Below, piece after piece: positions 17,091 to 26,326 of a DNA stretch of 64,000 bases. Under the pieces are notes generated by a model that was not told the DNA's origin, searched no databases, and was given only the letters and a program-made list of their open reading frames with translations. The stretch spans positions 62,001 through 126,000 of the forward strand of contig NZ_CP023777.1 of assembly GCF_002557795.1 (NCBI RefSeq). The letters are read 5' to 3'. The stretch's first letter is position 1. Each line of letters opens with the position of its first letter. A program made the position numbers and the translations under genes. This stretch comes from Chitinophaga caeni. GTDB lineage: Bacteria; Bacteroidota; Bacteroidia; Chitinophagales; Chitinophagaceae.

Positions 17091-17168
17091 CTATGGTATG
17101 GGGATTAAATTTCTTGGAGGAAATAACCTGCTTCCTTCGGAGATTATAATGTATATGGTTAATGCAGT
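17091..17168 (-). pseudogene. C-terminal relic of a second NucA/NucB-type RHS tip
   Basis: The minus strand reads ALTIYIIISEGSRLFPPRNL then IPIP and TAG, almost the same end as cassette E (ALTIYIIISEG-SRLFPPRNL-LPIP). The rest of the tip is gone; upstream the sequence goes straight into RHS core sequence (VAGSELTGA region). Confidence 0.8.
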
Positions 17169-17169
17169 A

Positions 17170-17440
17170 GATGTAACTGATGGACCCTGTACCGCTCCAG
17201 TTAATTCACCACCGGCAACTTTCCACTGCTGGCACCGTGACAGTGGAGCATGCTGACATGGTTATTGATTCAGGAAATTGCTTGGAATTATGTTCTTCTA
17301 ACCTGTGGTGAAAATCATGGGTAATGCCCTTGTAAAATGTTCCATCTTGGAGGCTTACTATCACATAAACGTACCAGTTCATATAAAACTCACTTTTGGG
17401 TCAACAAAAAAAGCGCCTCGTTTGAGACGCTTCCTTGCGG
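17170..17440. repeat. Direct repeat DR2, abutting tRNA-Asp
   Basis: The partner of DR1 (11834-12106). It ends within the last three bases of the tRNA-Asp gene. The 5.1 kb between the repeats carries the HEAT gene, the IS element, two small genes and the Nin-like module. Confidence 0.85.
17405..17432 (-). terminator. Terminator of tRNA-Asp
   Basis: On the minus strand a 9-bp stem (AAGCGTCTC / GAGGCGCTT, one G-T pair) is followed by seven T, six bases after the tRNA 3' end. Confidence 0.75.
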
Positions 17441-17511
17441 ACCGGACGGGACTCGAACCCGCGACCTCCGCCGTGACAGGGCGGCATTCTAACCAACTGA
17501 ACTACCGATCC
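17438..17511 (-). tRNA. tRNA-Asp (GTC)
   Basis: The 74-base minus-strand sequence folds as a cloverleaf: acceptor GGATCGG / CCGGTCC, anticodon stem CCGCC / GGCGG around CTGTCAC (anticodon GTC), T-arm GCGGG TTCGAGT CCCGT. The discriminator is G and CCA is not encoded. Its 3' end faces the RHS array, the usual side for island insertion. Confidence 0.95.
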
Positions 17512-17655
17512 TCAAAACAAAACAGTAAAATTCTTTAGCTGTTCTCCCGTTTTGGGATTGCAAAGATAGCAACAAAAAATTCAATTCAGCAAATCTTTTT
17601 TAAAAAAACTTTCAAGTACTATCTTTACACTCTCTTTAACCTTTTAAATGTACTT

Positions 17656-18609
17656 ATGCAATTCCTGGATTTCGAGAAACCTATTGCGGAGTTATACGAT
17701 CAGTTAAATAAACTGAAAGAAAGTGGAGATAAAGCCGGTGTCGATGTTTCCTCTGCCATAGCCGAGTTCGAGCAAAAAATAGCAGAAACACGCACTCAAA
17801 TCTATAGCAACCTTACCTCCTGGCAAAGGGTACAGCTTAGCCGTCACCCCGATCGCCCTTACACGCTCGCCTACGTAGATATGATCTGCGATAGTTTCGT
17901 AGAACTGCACGGCGACCGCAACGTGAAGGATGATAAAGCCATGGTAGGTGGTTTGGCAGATATTGCCGGGGAAACCGTCATGCTTATCGGCCAACAGAAA
18001 GGAGTTAATACCAAAATGCGCCAAATCCGCAACTTTGGGATGGCAAACCCTGAAGGGTACCGCAAAGCCCTACGCCTAATGAAATTGGCTGAAAAATTCA
18101 ATAAACCAATCGTTACGCTGATCGATACCCCGGGGGCTTATCCCGGCCTCGAAGCAGAAGAAAGGGGGCAAGGTGAGGCCATCGCCCGCAACCTCTTCGA
18201 AATGGTGAAGCTGAAAGTACCTGTTATCTGTATCATAATCGGTGAAGGCGCCTCAGGTGGCGCTCTCGGTATCGGTATGGGTGACCGTATCTTCATGCTG
18301 GAAAACAGTTGGTATACGGTAATTTCTCCTGAAAACTGCTCAACCATCCTATGGCGCAGCTGGAATTTCAAGGAAAAAGCCGCGGAAGAGCTGAAATTAA
18401 CTTCCGAATATATGAGTAGCTTCGGGCTCGTGGATGGTGTTATCAAGGAACCCCTTGGCGGCGCCCACGTCAATCCCGAGGAAATGGCCACTATTCTCAA
18501 AGCCAAGATTAAATCAACCATCGCGGAACTCAAGGACATCGATCCTGAAACCAGGATTACCAACAGGATCGAGAAATTCTCTAACATGGGTTTCTTTGAT
18601 GAAAAATAA
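17656..18609 (+). CDS. accA: Acetyl-CoA carboxylase carboxyltransferase subunit alpha
   Basis: AccA pairs with AccD to transfer the carboxyl group from biotin to acetyl-CoA, making malonyl-CoA for fatty acid synthesis in the cytoplasm. The 317 residues have the expected length and the crotonase-like fold: [20 protein letters not shown], the CoA-site [37 protein letters not shown] and the oxyanion-hole [16 protein letters not shown]. The start [20 protein letters not shown] is the standard N-terminus. It lies alone between the tRNA and dapA (56 bases) and may be co-transcribed with dapA. Confidence 0.97.
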   Translation: MQFLDFEKPIAELYDQLNKLKESGDKAGVDVSSAIAEFEQKIAETRTQIYSNLTSWQRVQLSRHPDRPYTLAYVDMICDSFVELHGDRNVKDDKAMVGGLADIAGETVMLIGQQKGVNTKMRQIRNFGMANPEGYRKALRLMKLAEKFNKPIVTLIDTPGAYPGLEAEERGQGEAIARNLFEMVKLKVPVICIIIGEGASGGALGIGMGDRIFMLENSWYTVISPENCSTILWRSWNFKEKAAEELKLTSEYMSSFGLVDGVIKEPLGGAHVNPEEMATILKAKIKSTIAELKDIDPETRITNRIEKFSNMGFFDEK

Positions 18610-18665
18610 TTTTCATACCTTTTTTCTATTTCCAACAATCAAAATTTGTTTCGACAGAATTTTTT

Positions 18666-19550
18666 ATGCTACAGCAACAGTTAAGGGGCACCGGCGTAGC
18701 GCTGGTGACGCCCTTTAAAGCGAATGAAGACATCGATTGGAATGCGCTCGAAAAGCTCATCAATCATGTAATTGAAGGGGGAGTCGATTATGTTGTCACA
18801 CTTGGTACCACAGGTGAAACTCCCACATTGACGGCCGATGAGAAGCTGGATCTTATAAAGTTTACCTTCGAAAAGGTAAGCAAACGGGTACCAGTCGTAG
18901 TTGGTATTGGTGATTACTGCACGAAGGATGTCATAAAGCGCTTGGAAAAATGTCCGCTGGACGATGCTGCGGCTATCTTAAGTGTGGCTCCATACTACAG
19001 CAAACCTACACAGGAAGGCATCTTCCAACATTATAAGGCTATCGCTGCTGCTGCTCCCAAACCGATCATCCTGTACAATGTGCCGGGTAGAACAGGTCGC
19101 AATATGACTGCCGAAACAACTTTGAGATTGGCGCACGAAGTAGAAAATATCGTTGCCATGAAAGAAGCTTCCGGCGACATGGCGCAATGTATGCATATCA
19201 TCAAGAACAAACCTGCTGATTTCGTAGTAGTTAGCGGCGATGATGTGCTGGCCATGCCCCAAATTGCCTGTGGCATGGAAGGGTTGATCTCCGTAGCGGC
19301 CAACTATTTCGCGAAAGAAATGAGCCAAATGGTAAAAGCGGCATTGGAGAATGATTATGCAACAGCCCAAAAGCTACATTACAAGCTACTGGAGGGTTTC
19401 GACCTGATGTTCGCTGAAAACAACCCTGCCGGCGTCAAGTATTTCTTAGCTACCGATGGCATCGTGGAAAATTACTTCCGCCTTCCGATCGTAGCAGCAA
19501 CACCAGCCCTACAACAACAAATAACACATTACGTTCAAGGATTTAAATAG
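18666..19550 (+). CDS. dapA: 4-hydroxy-tetrahydrodipicolinate synthase
   Basis: DapA condenses pyruvate with aspartate semialdehyde, the first committed step to diaminopimelate and lysine. The 294 residues are a TIM barrel of standard length. Visible landmarks are TLGTTGETPTLTADEK (pyruvate-binding Thr pair), APYYSKPTQEGIFQHY, LYNVPGRTG with the catalytic Tyr, and the Schiff-base Lys166 in AMKEASGD. Followed by GGMEGLIS-like CGMEGLISVAANYF. It is 56 bases after accA in the same direction. Confidence 0.97.
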   Translation: MLQQQLRGTGVALVTPFKANEDIDWNALEKLINHVIEGGVDYVVTLGTTGETPTLTADEKLDLIKFTFEKVSKRVPVVVGIGDYCTKDVIKRLEKCPLDDAAAILSVAPYYSKPTQEGIFQHYKAIAAAAPKPIILYNVPGRTGRNMTAETTLRLAHEVENIVAMKEASGDMAQCMHIIKNKPADFVVVSGDDVLAMPQIACGMEGLISVAANYFAKEMSQMVKAALENDYATAQKLHYKLLEGFDLMFAENNPAGVKYFLATDGIVENYFRLPIVAATPALQQQITHYVQGFK

Positions 19551-19610
19551 ATTGATTACCCAGGTTACACGGATCATGATTTACCTGGATTATTTTAAAT
19601 TTGTAGATTT

Positions 19611-19667
19611 GATATTAGGATAAAATAGGTTAAACATGTTAAATAAACCTTATTTTATCCTAATATC
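19611..19667. repeat. Long intergenic hairpin upstream of map
   Basis: A 17-bp perfect inverted repeat (GATATTAGGATAAAATA at 19611-19627, its complement at 19651-19667) with a 23-base loop. Outside it, TACACGGAT (near 19565) and ATCCGTGTA (near 19664) form a second, outer pair. Three ATCCGTGAA-type units follow at about 19692-19731, directly before the map start. No T tract follows, so it is not a plain terminator. Confidence 0.75.
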
Positions 19668-19732
19668 CGTGTAATTCGGGCAATCCATTTTAATCCGTGA
19701 ACATTTATCCGTGAACATTTAATCCGTGAAAT

Positions 19733-20500
19733 ATGTCAATTTCTTCTCAAGCTGAACTGGATGGTATGACCGCTGTAAGCAAAGCGGTAGCTTACACCCT
19801 GAAAATGATGCGCGAATACGCCAAACCGGGTATGAGTACCAAAACTTTGGATGATTACGGCAAACAGATATTGGAAAAGATGGGGGCCAACAGCGCACCT
19901 TATCTTACCTACAAGTTTCCGGGTTATACCTGTATCAGCGTCAATAATGAAATTGCGCACGGAATTCCTTCTGAACAACGCATCTTGCAAAATGGAGACC
20001 TCGTAAATATTGACGTGTCCGCTGAATTGAACGGTTTTTGGGCAGATAATGGCGGATCTTTTATCCTTGGCGACGACCTCCAGGGTTTGCAACCACTGGT
20101 AAGTGCTTCAAAAAGAATCCTTTACAAAGCGATCCACGAAATCCATGGCGGCGTCAAAATCAATGAAATCGGGGGCTTAATCTCTAGAGAAGCCAGGAGA
20201 TCAGGCTTCACCGTGATTAAAAACCTTGTTGGACATGGCGTAGGCAGGGGCCTTCATGAAGCGCCGCATGAAATACCTTGCTTCCATGATCGCCATAACC
20301 GCGCAAAATTTAAAATTAACAGCGTGGTAGCCGTCGAAACATTTATATCGACAAAAGGAACGGAAGCCTTCACCGATCAAAACGATGGTTGGACACTAAA
20401 AGGCATAGACGGCACTTTCGTGGCGCAACATGAACATACGATCCTCATCACGGATTCCAAACCCATCATCCTTACCCTCGGTAACGAAATATGGAATTAA
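19733..20500 (+). CDS. map: Type I methionine aminopeptidase
   Basis: Removes the initiator Met from nascent proteins in the cytoplasm. The 255-residue protein has the pita-bread fold signature: NNEIAHGIPS, metal ligands Asp in VNIDVSAE and in FWADNGGSF, His in VGHGVGRGLHEAP, Glu in VAVETFIS and Glu in AQHEHTILI. It has no N-terminal zinc-finger extension. The NGGSF stretch is more usual as DTSRMF or TC-F in other Map enzymes, so it is a less common subtype, but all ligands are present. The upstream region is occupied by the hairpin and short repeats listed above. Confidence 0.93.
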   Translation: MSISSQAELDGMTAVSKAVAYTLKMMREYAKPGMSTKTLDDYGKQILEKMGANSAPYLTYKFPGYTCISVNNEIAHGIPSEQRILQNGDLVNIDVSAELNGFWADNGGSFILGDDLQGLQPLVSASKRILYKAIHEIHGGVKINEIGGLISREARRSGFTVIKNLVGHGVGRGLHEAPHEIPCFHDRHNRAKFKINSVVAVETFISTKGTEAFTDQNDGWTLKGIDGTFVAQHEHTILITDSKPIILTLGNEIWN

Positions 20501-20607
20501 GACGATAATTTAAAGAGTTATTGACATTCTCCCCCGTTTTTAAAGGTTGTTTGTACCGATTTTCATGCTGTTTGTGTAATAGATTTCACTTGACTATTCA
20601 CCTGGAA

Positions 20608-20615
20608 TACTTTTA
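20608..20615 (+). promoter_or_regulatory. Putative -7 promoter box of the beta-barrel receptor gene
   Basis: TACTTTTA, close to the Bacteroidota TAnnTTTG consensus, lies 20 bases before the ATG at 20636, with TTGAC about 15 bases upstream. Confidence 0.4.
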
Positions 20616-20635
20616 CATCAGCAAATTCAACCTTT

Positions 20636-23044
20636 ATGAAACCGTTTTTATTACTCCTTCTAAGTGTATTCATTGCTTCAACTTCCCAAGCCCAATTAAA
20701 AGGCGACGTTTTTGACGCGCAAACCAAAGAAGCATTACCTCAAGCTGCCGCCATGCTAACCATCAAGGATGGCACCCCAACTTTTGAATCTACCGATGAA
20801 AAAGGTCATTTCGAATTTAAAGGACTAGACGCCGGTACCTATGAATTGAAGATCGTATTCATGGGATACAAGGATACTACGATCAAAAATATTGTTATCA
20901 AGGACAAAGCAATTATCCTCCCCCCTATTTATATGGCAAGCAGGGCCAGTGAGCTGAAAGGTGTAGAAGTAAGCACTATTGCCCCCACGATCACCATGGA
21001 TGGTGATAAAATGGTAATGAATGTAGCCAATACGGCTTCAGCCTCCGGCTCTACTGCTTTCGAATTACTAACCAAGGCCCCCGGAGTGGTGGCCGACCAA
21101 AACAATGTACTCCAACTGAATGGTAAAAATGTTACCGTGTACATTGATGGTCGCCCTTCACGATTGAGCGGCGATGATCTGAAAAATTACCTTGACGGCA
21201 TCCCGAGTACCAGCATCGATAAACTTGAGATCATGTCATCTCCTTCCGCCAAATACGATGCTCAAGACGGCGCCGTCATCAACATTAAAACACTGAAAAA
21301 TCAAAATTTAGGGACCAACGGATCATTTGTCGCAGCCGGGGGAGCTGGTTTATTTCCCCGCGGTAACACGGGCATCAACTTAAATAACCGTAGTAAAAAT
21401 ATGAACATTTACGGCGGTTACGATTTCCTATATACTAAGAAAAGGGATCGCGCTACATCCGACAGGATATTTTCCAATGATTATATTATACACGATTATA
21501 ACCCTATCACGGATGAACAGAAAAATCATAATGTAAAACTAGGTGTAGACTATGATCTGAATAAAAATTCTACTATAGGTTTTTTAGTAAAGACATCCAT
21601 ACAAGATAGGAATCGGCTAGGTAAAAACAATACGGAGACAGGCTTCAAGGGCCAGCCCACTGACTCGACTCTCTTGCAAACCAATACCGGCGATCAAGAT
21701 GTTCGGAATCCATCTGCTAACGTGTACTATAAATGGTCAAACCCCAAAAAGAAAAAAGACTTGACCATCAACGCCGATTATTTTAATTACGATAAAAAAT
21801 GGGACGACTTGTTTAACACCCAGTATTATATGGGCGATAACATCGAGCAGCCTGAAAGGAATACAAATATCCGCAATAAATCTGCATCGGATATCAACCT
21901 GTATAGTATGAGTGCAGATTACGAACAAGTCACCAAATTTGCAACATGGCAAGCCGGTGTAAAAAATACTTATACAAAATCTGATAACAACATGGTTTGG
22001 GAAAATTGGTTTAACGGGAAATGGGAGAACGATATTTCCAAAACCAACCATTTCATCTATAAAGAAAATGTTGCCGCGGCTTACTTCGGCGCCAAGAAAA
22101 CCATTAAAAAATGGACTTTAGATGCCGTGTTAAGGATGGAACATACCTACTCGGAAGGCAATCTATTGGCTACCGAAACACAACCTGCATCTAAATTCAA
22201 AAGGGATTATGCCCAATTGTTCCCCAGCCTGAATGCTAGCTATACAAAAGATGCAAAGCACATTTATACGATGGCTTACCGTAAAAGCATTACCCGTTTC
22301 GGATACCAGGTGGTGAACCCCTTCATAGTATACCACAATGCTTATACATATTCCCAAGGTAACCCAAATATTCAACCGATGATTACACACAACATCGACC
22401 TGGGATTTACTTATAATTATACTTGGATCACCAAGCTGGGATATGTTTATAGCAATAGCCCTTTAAGCATGGTATATAAACAAAATGAAGCCGACAAAAC
22501 ATTGGTCATGACCTATGACAACCTCGGTCGTTACCATGTAGCCTATGCCAACATCATTTATACCAAGATGTTATTCAATAAATGGAGAACCACCAATGTT
22601 CTAACAGGCTTGTATCTCGATGTAACCAGTGTAGATCAAGGTGGCCCCTTTTATTCCAATAGCTGGACAGCTATCTTCAACACGCAGAATACGATTGCCT
22701 TACCGAAAAAATTTAGCCTGGAGATAAACGGTACGGTTCAAACACCGATCATTTACGGGGTAACTAAAATCAAGGGTTTTGCTACGATGGACTTAGGTGT
22801 AAAGAAAACATTATCTAAAAAAGCGAACCTTAAATTAGCGGTAAACGATGTTTTTTATACCAGGAGGATGAATATTGATTTAAACTATCAAAACATAAAC
22901 AATACCGTGAGGATGCGTCAAGATACGCGCTTTGTAATGCTCACATTCAACTATTTGTTCGGTAACCGCAACATCAAGAAGGCGAAAGATCGGAAAAGTA
23001 GTATTGAAACGGAAAGCAGCCGCACAAAATCAACGGGTTTCTAG
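20636..23044 (+). CDS. Outer-membrane beta-barrel protein (TonB-dependent receptor-like)
   Basis: The 802-residue protein has a signal peptide (cut near SQAQ, residue 20). Residues about 21-105 are a carboxypeptidase-regulatory-like domain (LKGDVFDAQTKEALPQAAAM, FEFKGLDAGTYELKIVFMGY). About 115-220 is a plug-like domain (AFELLTKAPGVVADQNNVLQ, GKNVTVYIDGRPSRLSGDDL, LEIMSSPSAKYDAQDGAVIN). The rest is a long barrel of alternating strands, of the OMP beta-barrel family 3 type. Such proteins import or bind ligands at the outer membrane; the ligand is unknown. A LytS/LytTR pair begins 18 bases downstream, so they may be one operon. Confidence 0.85.
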   Translation: MKPFLLLLLSVFIASTSQAQLKGDVFDAQTKEALPQAAAMLTIKDGTPTFESTDEKGHFEFKGLDAGTYELKIVFMGYKDTTIKNIVIKDKAIILPPIYMASRASELKGVEVSTIAPTITMDGDKMVMNVANTASASGSTAFELLTKAPGVVADQNNVLQLNGKNVTVYIDGRPSRLSGDDLKNYLDGIPSTSIDKLEIMSSPSAKYDAQDGAVINIKTLKNQNLGTNGSFVAAGGAGLFPRGNTGINLNNRSKNMNIYGGYDFLYTKKRDRATSDRIFSNDYIIHDYNPITDEQKNHNVKLGVDYDLNKNSTIGFLVKTSIQDRNRLGKNNTETGFKGQPTDSTLLQTNTGDQDVRNPSANVYYKWSNPKKKKDLTINADYFNYDKKWDDLFNTQYYMGDNIEQPERNTNIRNKSASDINLYSMSADYEQVTKFATWQAGVKNTYTKSDNNMVWENWFNGKWENDISKTNHFIYKENVAAAYFGAKKTIKKWTLDAVLRMEHTYSEGNLLATETQPASKFKRDYAQLFPSLNASYTKDAKHIYTMAYRKSITRFGYQVVNPFIVYHNAYTYSQGNPNIQPMITHNIDLGFTYNYTWITKLGYVYSNSPLSMVYKQNEADKTLVMTYDNLGRYHVAYANIIYTKMLFNKWRTTNVLTGLYLDVTSVDQGGPFYSNSWTAIFNTQNTIALPKKFSLEINGTVQTPIIYGVTKIKGFATMDLGVKKTLSKKANLKLAVNDVFYTRRMNIDLNYQNINNTVRMRQDTRFVMLTFNYLFGNRNIKKAKDRKSSIETESSRTKSTGF

Positions 23045-23062
23045 TTTGCGATATGCGGAAGA

Positions 23063-24214
23063 ATGCTTAATTTAATCCATTATCCATTAGAAATGTTGGC
23101 AAAGATTAAAGAATTTTTAAGGCGGGAAGGTAAAAAGTTACTGATCATTTTTATTATCACGTTCCTTTATTACCTTTTCGTCATATTAACGGCCTTAAGA
23201 TTTAATCCGGCCCCGATTACGGGACCGGATGGTCGTATAATACCGGTTGTGCTGAACAGCCTCAGGGGAGTGATCGAATCTACAATCACTTTCTATCTCC
23301 TCATTTACGCGGTTATGATCCCGCTATTACAGAAAAAAAATTGGCTGCATTTCTTTTTATGGATCACTGGAATATTCCTGGTCAAGTTTGCCCTATCATA
23401 CTTATTCGATTACGAAAGGGTCAGCTATTCATACAATGTTACGGTTCTAAACACCCGTTCTAGCGGGCAGGATCATAGCCTAATGAAGAAATTATTGGTG
23501 GATCATCAATTTTTGTTTTACACTATCTCATATATTTTAAGTTATATTTTGACGCTTTTGATCTGTTTCATTGTTTCCGTAGCTATTGAATGGAACAACC
23601 GGGTCAAAAAACAGAAAGAGCTGGAGCAGCAAAAACTAGATGCCGAGTTATCAGCGATCAAGTATCAAATCAACCCGCATTTCTTATTTAATTCATTGAA
23701 TTTCATCTACAGCAAAACGGTGCCTTTAAGCGATGAGGTGTCCCAGGCCGTACTATTACTATCCGATATTATGCGCTATGCACTGGGAAAAGAAGAAGAT
23801 GAACAAGGATTGGTCGATCTTGAGAAAGAATTAGAGCACCTGAAAAACGTGATAGAAATCAACCAGATGCGCTTCAACAATCGCCTTAGCATCCTGTATG
23901 AAGAAAATATAGACCGTCCGCATACCAAGATTATGCCGCTAATATTGATCACGTTAGTAGAGAATGCTTTTAAACATGGTGACTTATTGGACCAAGAAAA
24001 CCCATTAACGATAAAAATAAATGTAGACTATCAGCATTTGCATTTCTATATTTGCAATAAGAAAAAGGCAGGAACTAAAGAGTTATCCACAGGAATCGGC
24101 TTACAAAATGTAAAGAAACGCTTACAGTTAATGTATGAAAAGTCGCATGAATTCCATGTGAAAGAAGACGATACATTTTATATTACTGAGCTTACAATAA
24201 GATTTAAACCATGA
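23063..24214 (+). CDS. LytS-family sensor histidine kinase
   Basis: The 383-residue protein has four membrane segments in the first 180 residues (for example LLIIFIITFLYYLFVILTAL and ILSYILTLLICFIVSVAIEW), a short coiled coil (VKKQKELEQQKLDAELSAIK), then the His_kinase domain with phospho-acceptor His206 in INPHFLFNSLNFI and the ATP-binding ENAFKHGD and GIGLQNVKKRL motifs. It has no large periplasmic sensor, so it probably senses a membrane or envelope state. Its end overlaps the next gene by 4 bases (ATGA), so kinase and regulator are translationally coupled. Confidence 0.92.
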   Translation: MLNLIHYPLEMLAKIKEFLRREGKKLLIIFIITFLYYLFVILTALRFNPAPITGPDGRIIPVVLNSLRGVIESTITFYLLIYAVMIPLLQKKNWLHFFLWITGIFLVKFALSYLFDYERVSYSYNVTVLNTRSSGQDHSLMKKLLVDHQFLFYTISYILSYILTLLICFIVSVAIEWNNRVKKQKELEQQKLDAELSAIKYQINPHFLFNSLNFIYSKTVPLSDEVSQAVLLLSDIMRYALGKEEDEQGLVDLEKELEHLKNVIEINQMRFNNRLSILYEENIDRPHTKIMPLILITLVENAFKHGDLLDQENPLTIKINVDYQHLHFYICNKKKAGTKELSTGIGLQNVKKRLQLMYEKSHEFHVKEDDTFYITELTIRFKP

Positions 24215-24945
24215 TTAGTTGCATTATAGTTGATGATGAACAGCATGCCATCGATTTATTAGTTCATCATTTAGGGAAAGTCCCTTTCCTAGAATTATTA
24301 TATACTTCTACCGACCCCGTGGAAGCTTTGCAATTTTTACATCATACTAAAGTTGACCTTGTATTCCTCGATGTACAAATGCCTACCATGACAGGTATCG
24401 ATTTCATCAAAACCATCAATGGTAAAAGCAAAGTGATCCTTACAACGGCATACAGCGAATACGCTTTTGAAGGTTTTGAAAACGAAGTTGTTGATTATTT
24501 GCTTAAACCCATTCCATTCCCAAGGTTTCTTAAAGCTGCTCAAAAGGCGCTATCATTAGTAGAATCACCGGCAGCAACAGGCGCTTCAGCTCCTGTGCAG
24601 GACGATTTCATCTTTGTAAAAACCGAACAAAAGGGGAAGTTAATAAAGATAAATATTGATGATATTTTATTTATCGAGGGACTGAAAAATTATGTTTGTA
24701 TCAACACTTTACAAGGAGAAAAAATTATTGCATTATTAAATGTTAAAGATCTCGAAGAGCGTCTACCCCAAAATAAATTCTGCCGCACCCATAAATCATT
24801 TATCATCGCAACTAATTGTATAAAAATGATTGAAGGGAACACCGTTTACCTAGAAAATTCTGAACAAGCAGTTCCCGTGGGCGATACGTATAAGGAGGCG
24901 TTTATGAACCAGGTAAAAGGCAAAATAATGTCTAACAAGAAATAG
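24211..24945 (+). CDS. LytTR-family response regulator
   Basis: The 244-residue protein has a receiver domain (CIIVDDEQHAIDLLVHHL, phospho-acceptor Asp54 in FLDVQMPTMTG, TTAYSEYAFEGF, Lys in LLKPIPF) and a C-terminal LytTR DNA-binding domain (IDDILFIEGLKNYVCINT, KFCRTHKSFIIATNCIKMIE). It is the partner of the preceding kinase. Its LytTR domain is of a different subtype from the three LytTR fragments in the RHS array, so it is not their source. Confidence 0.93.
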   Translation: MISCIIVDDEQHAIDLLVHHLGKVPFLELLYTSTDPVEALQFLHHTKVDLVFLDVQMPTMTGIDFIKTINGKSKVILTTAYSEYAFEGFENEVVDYLLKPIPFPRFLKAAQKALSLVESPAATGASAPVQDDFIFVKTEQKGKLIKINIDDILFIEGLKNYVCINTLQGEKIIALLNVKDLEERLPQNKFCRTHKSFIIATNCIKMIEGNTVYLENSEQAVPVGDTYKEAFMNQVKGKIMSNKK

Positions 24946-24989
24946 ACCGGCAGCCATTTAATATCCTATATTTATTTTAACAGTTCCCC

Positions 24990-26159
24990 ATGAAATCATT
25001 ATACATCCCGTTGTTGATCATCTGCTCCCTCGGAATAGGGGCTTGTAAAACCGTTTCACACAACGGCCAGGTAAGCATTACGGGGAGATTAATATTTCAT
25101 GATCAATGGGTGCTCCCGGAAGATACAAAGTTGGATAATATACCGATCGGGGGGCTTTCAGGCATTGATTATGATGCCGGGAGGAACGTTTATTACCTGG
25201 TTTGCGATGATCGCTCTGACTTTGCCCCGGCGCGTTTTTATACTGCACAAATCCACATATCAGGCTACAAGATTGACAGTGTAAATATTATAGCTGCCAC
25301 CAGTCTTAAAATGCCCGATGGCAACACTTATCCGTCCAGGCAAATAAATCCCGCCCTGACTCCCGATCCGGAAGCTTTGCGCTACGATGCAGCAAACCAA
25401 ACCATGATCTGGAGTAGCGAAGGGGAAAGGAATTTATCTGCTAAGCCGCCCGTACTGAGCAACCCATCTATTAACCGCATTGATTTACAGGGAAAATTTA
25501 TCGATAGTTTCCCGGTTCCAGGGCAATTACAGATGAGCATGGCTGAATCCGGTTCCAGGAGAAATGCCGTCCTGGAAGGTATTGCCATCACACCCAGTAG
25601 AAAATATTTATATGCAAGCGTTGAAGGGCCGTTATACCAGGATGGGCCGGAAGCTGATACCGTACCTACGGAAAGCTATTGCAGGATTATCCGGTACGAC
25701 CTGGCAAACCGTCAACCTGCCGGGCAATTCCTATTTAAATTGCACCCGGTTGCCGACATTCCCTATCCTAAAAATGCGTTCAGGGTTAACGGCATTTCGG
25801 ATATTTTAGCCCTAGACGACGAGAAATTGCTGGTTTTGGAGCGCTCCTATTCAACCGGGATAAGGGACAATACCATTTTGGTTTCCGAACTAAATTTAAA
25901 AAATGCCAGCGATGTATCGAATTATTGGAGTATCTTAAAGAAAGTAAATTCTAATGAAATAAAAGCGCCGCAACAACTGTTACTGTTCGATTTCAGACCT
26001 ATAGCCAGTCAAGTAAATTTAATAGATAACGTAGAAGGAATGACATTTGGACCGGATCTCCCCAATGGAAATAAAAGCCTGGTATTTGTTGTCGATAATA
26101 ATTTTTCAAATAAGGAAGAAACACAATTCTACCTATTTGAATATCAAAGTAAAAGATAG
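24990..26159 (+). CDS. Phytase/esterase-like lipoprotein
   Basis: The 389-residue protein has a lipoprotein signal (IPLLIICSLGIGAC, lipobox Cys at residue 19). The body looks like the esterase-like-activity-of-phytase family, a beta-propeller: GGLSGIDYDAGRNVYYLVCD, TPDPEALRYDA, VLEGIAITPSRKYLYASVEG, ISDILALDDEKLLVLERSYS and NVEGMTFGPDLPNGNKSLVF. Members are exported and often calcium-bound; the substrate is not known. It follows the response regulator by 44 bases and could belong to the same unit. Confidence 0.8.
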   Translation: MKSLYIPLLIICSLGIGACKTVSHNGQVSITGRLIFHDQWVLPEDTKLDNIPIGGLSGIDYDAGRNVYYLVCDDRSDFAPARFYTAQIHISGYKIDSVNIIAATSLKMPDGNTYPSRQINPALTPDPEALRYDAANQTMIWSSEGERNLSAKPPVLSNPSINRIDLQGKFIDSFPVPGQLQMSMAESGSRRNAVLEGIAITPSRKYLYASVEGPLYQDGPEADTVPTESYCRIIRYDLANRQPAGQFLFKLHPVADIPYPKNAFRVNGISDILALDDEKLLVLERSYSTGIRDNTILVSELNLKNASDVSNYWSILKKVNSNEIKAPQQLLLFDFRPIASQVNLIDNVEGMTFGPDLPNGNKSLVFVVDNNFSNKEETQFYLFEYQSKR

Positions 26160-26326
26160 CTAGATTAGTTTGTAACTTTTTAGGAACCCGTTCGTCATCC
26201 AAAGGAAAGTTTCTGTTTGCAACCAACAATCCTGAAATATGGAAGCAGTAGGCCTGACCGCCCATCAACTTTAATTGATATCACATAAAAAATTATACTA
26301 TTTTATATATCTAAACCGCTTTTCGT

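Noticed and set aside
24211..24945. Intact LytTR regulator as the source of the LytTR fragments
   Set aside because: Its LytTR domain differs in sequence throughout (for example CRTHKSFIIATNC against FSRVPRYMIANHD).
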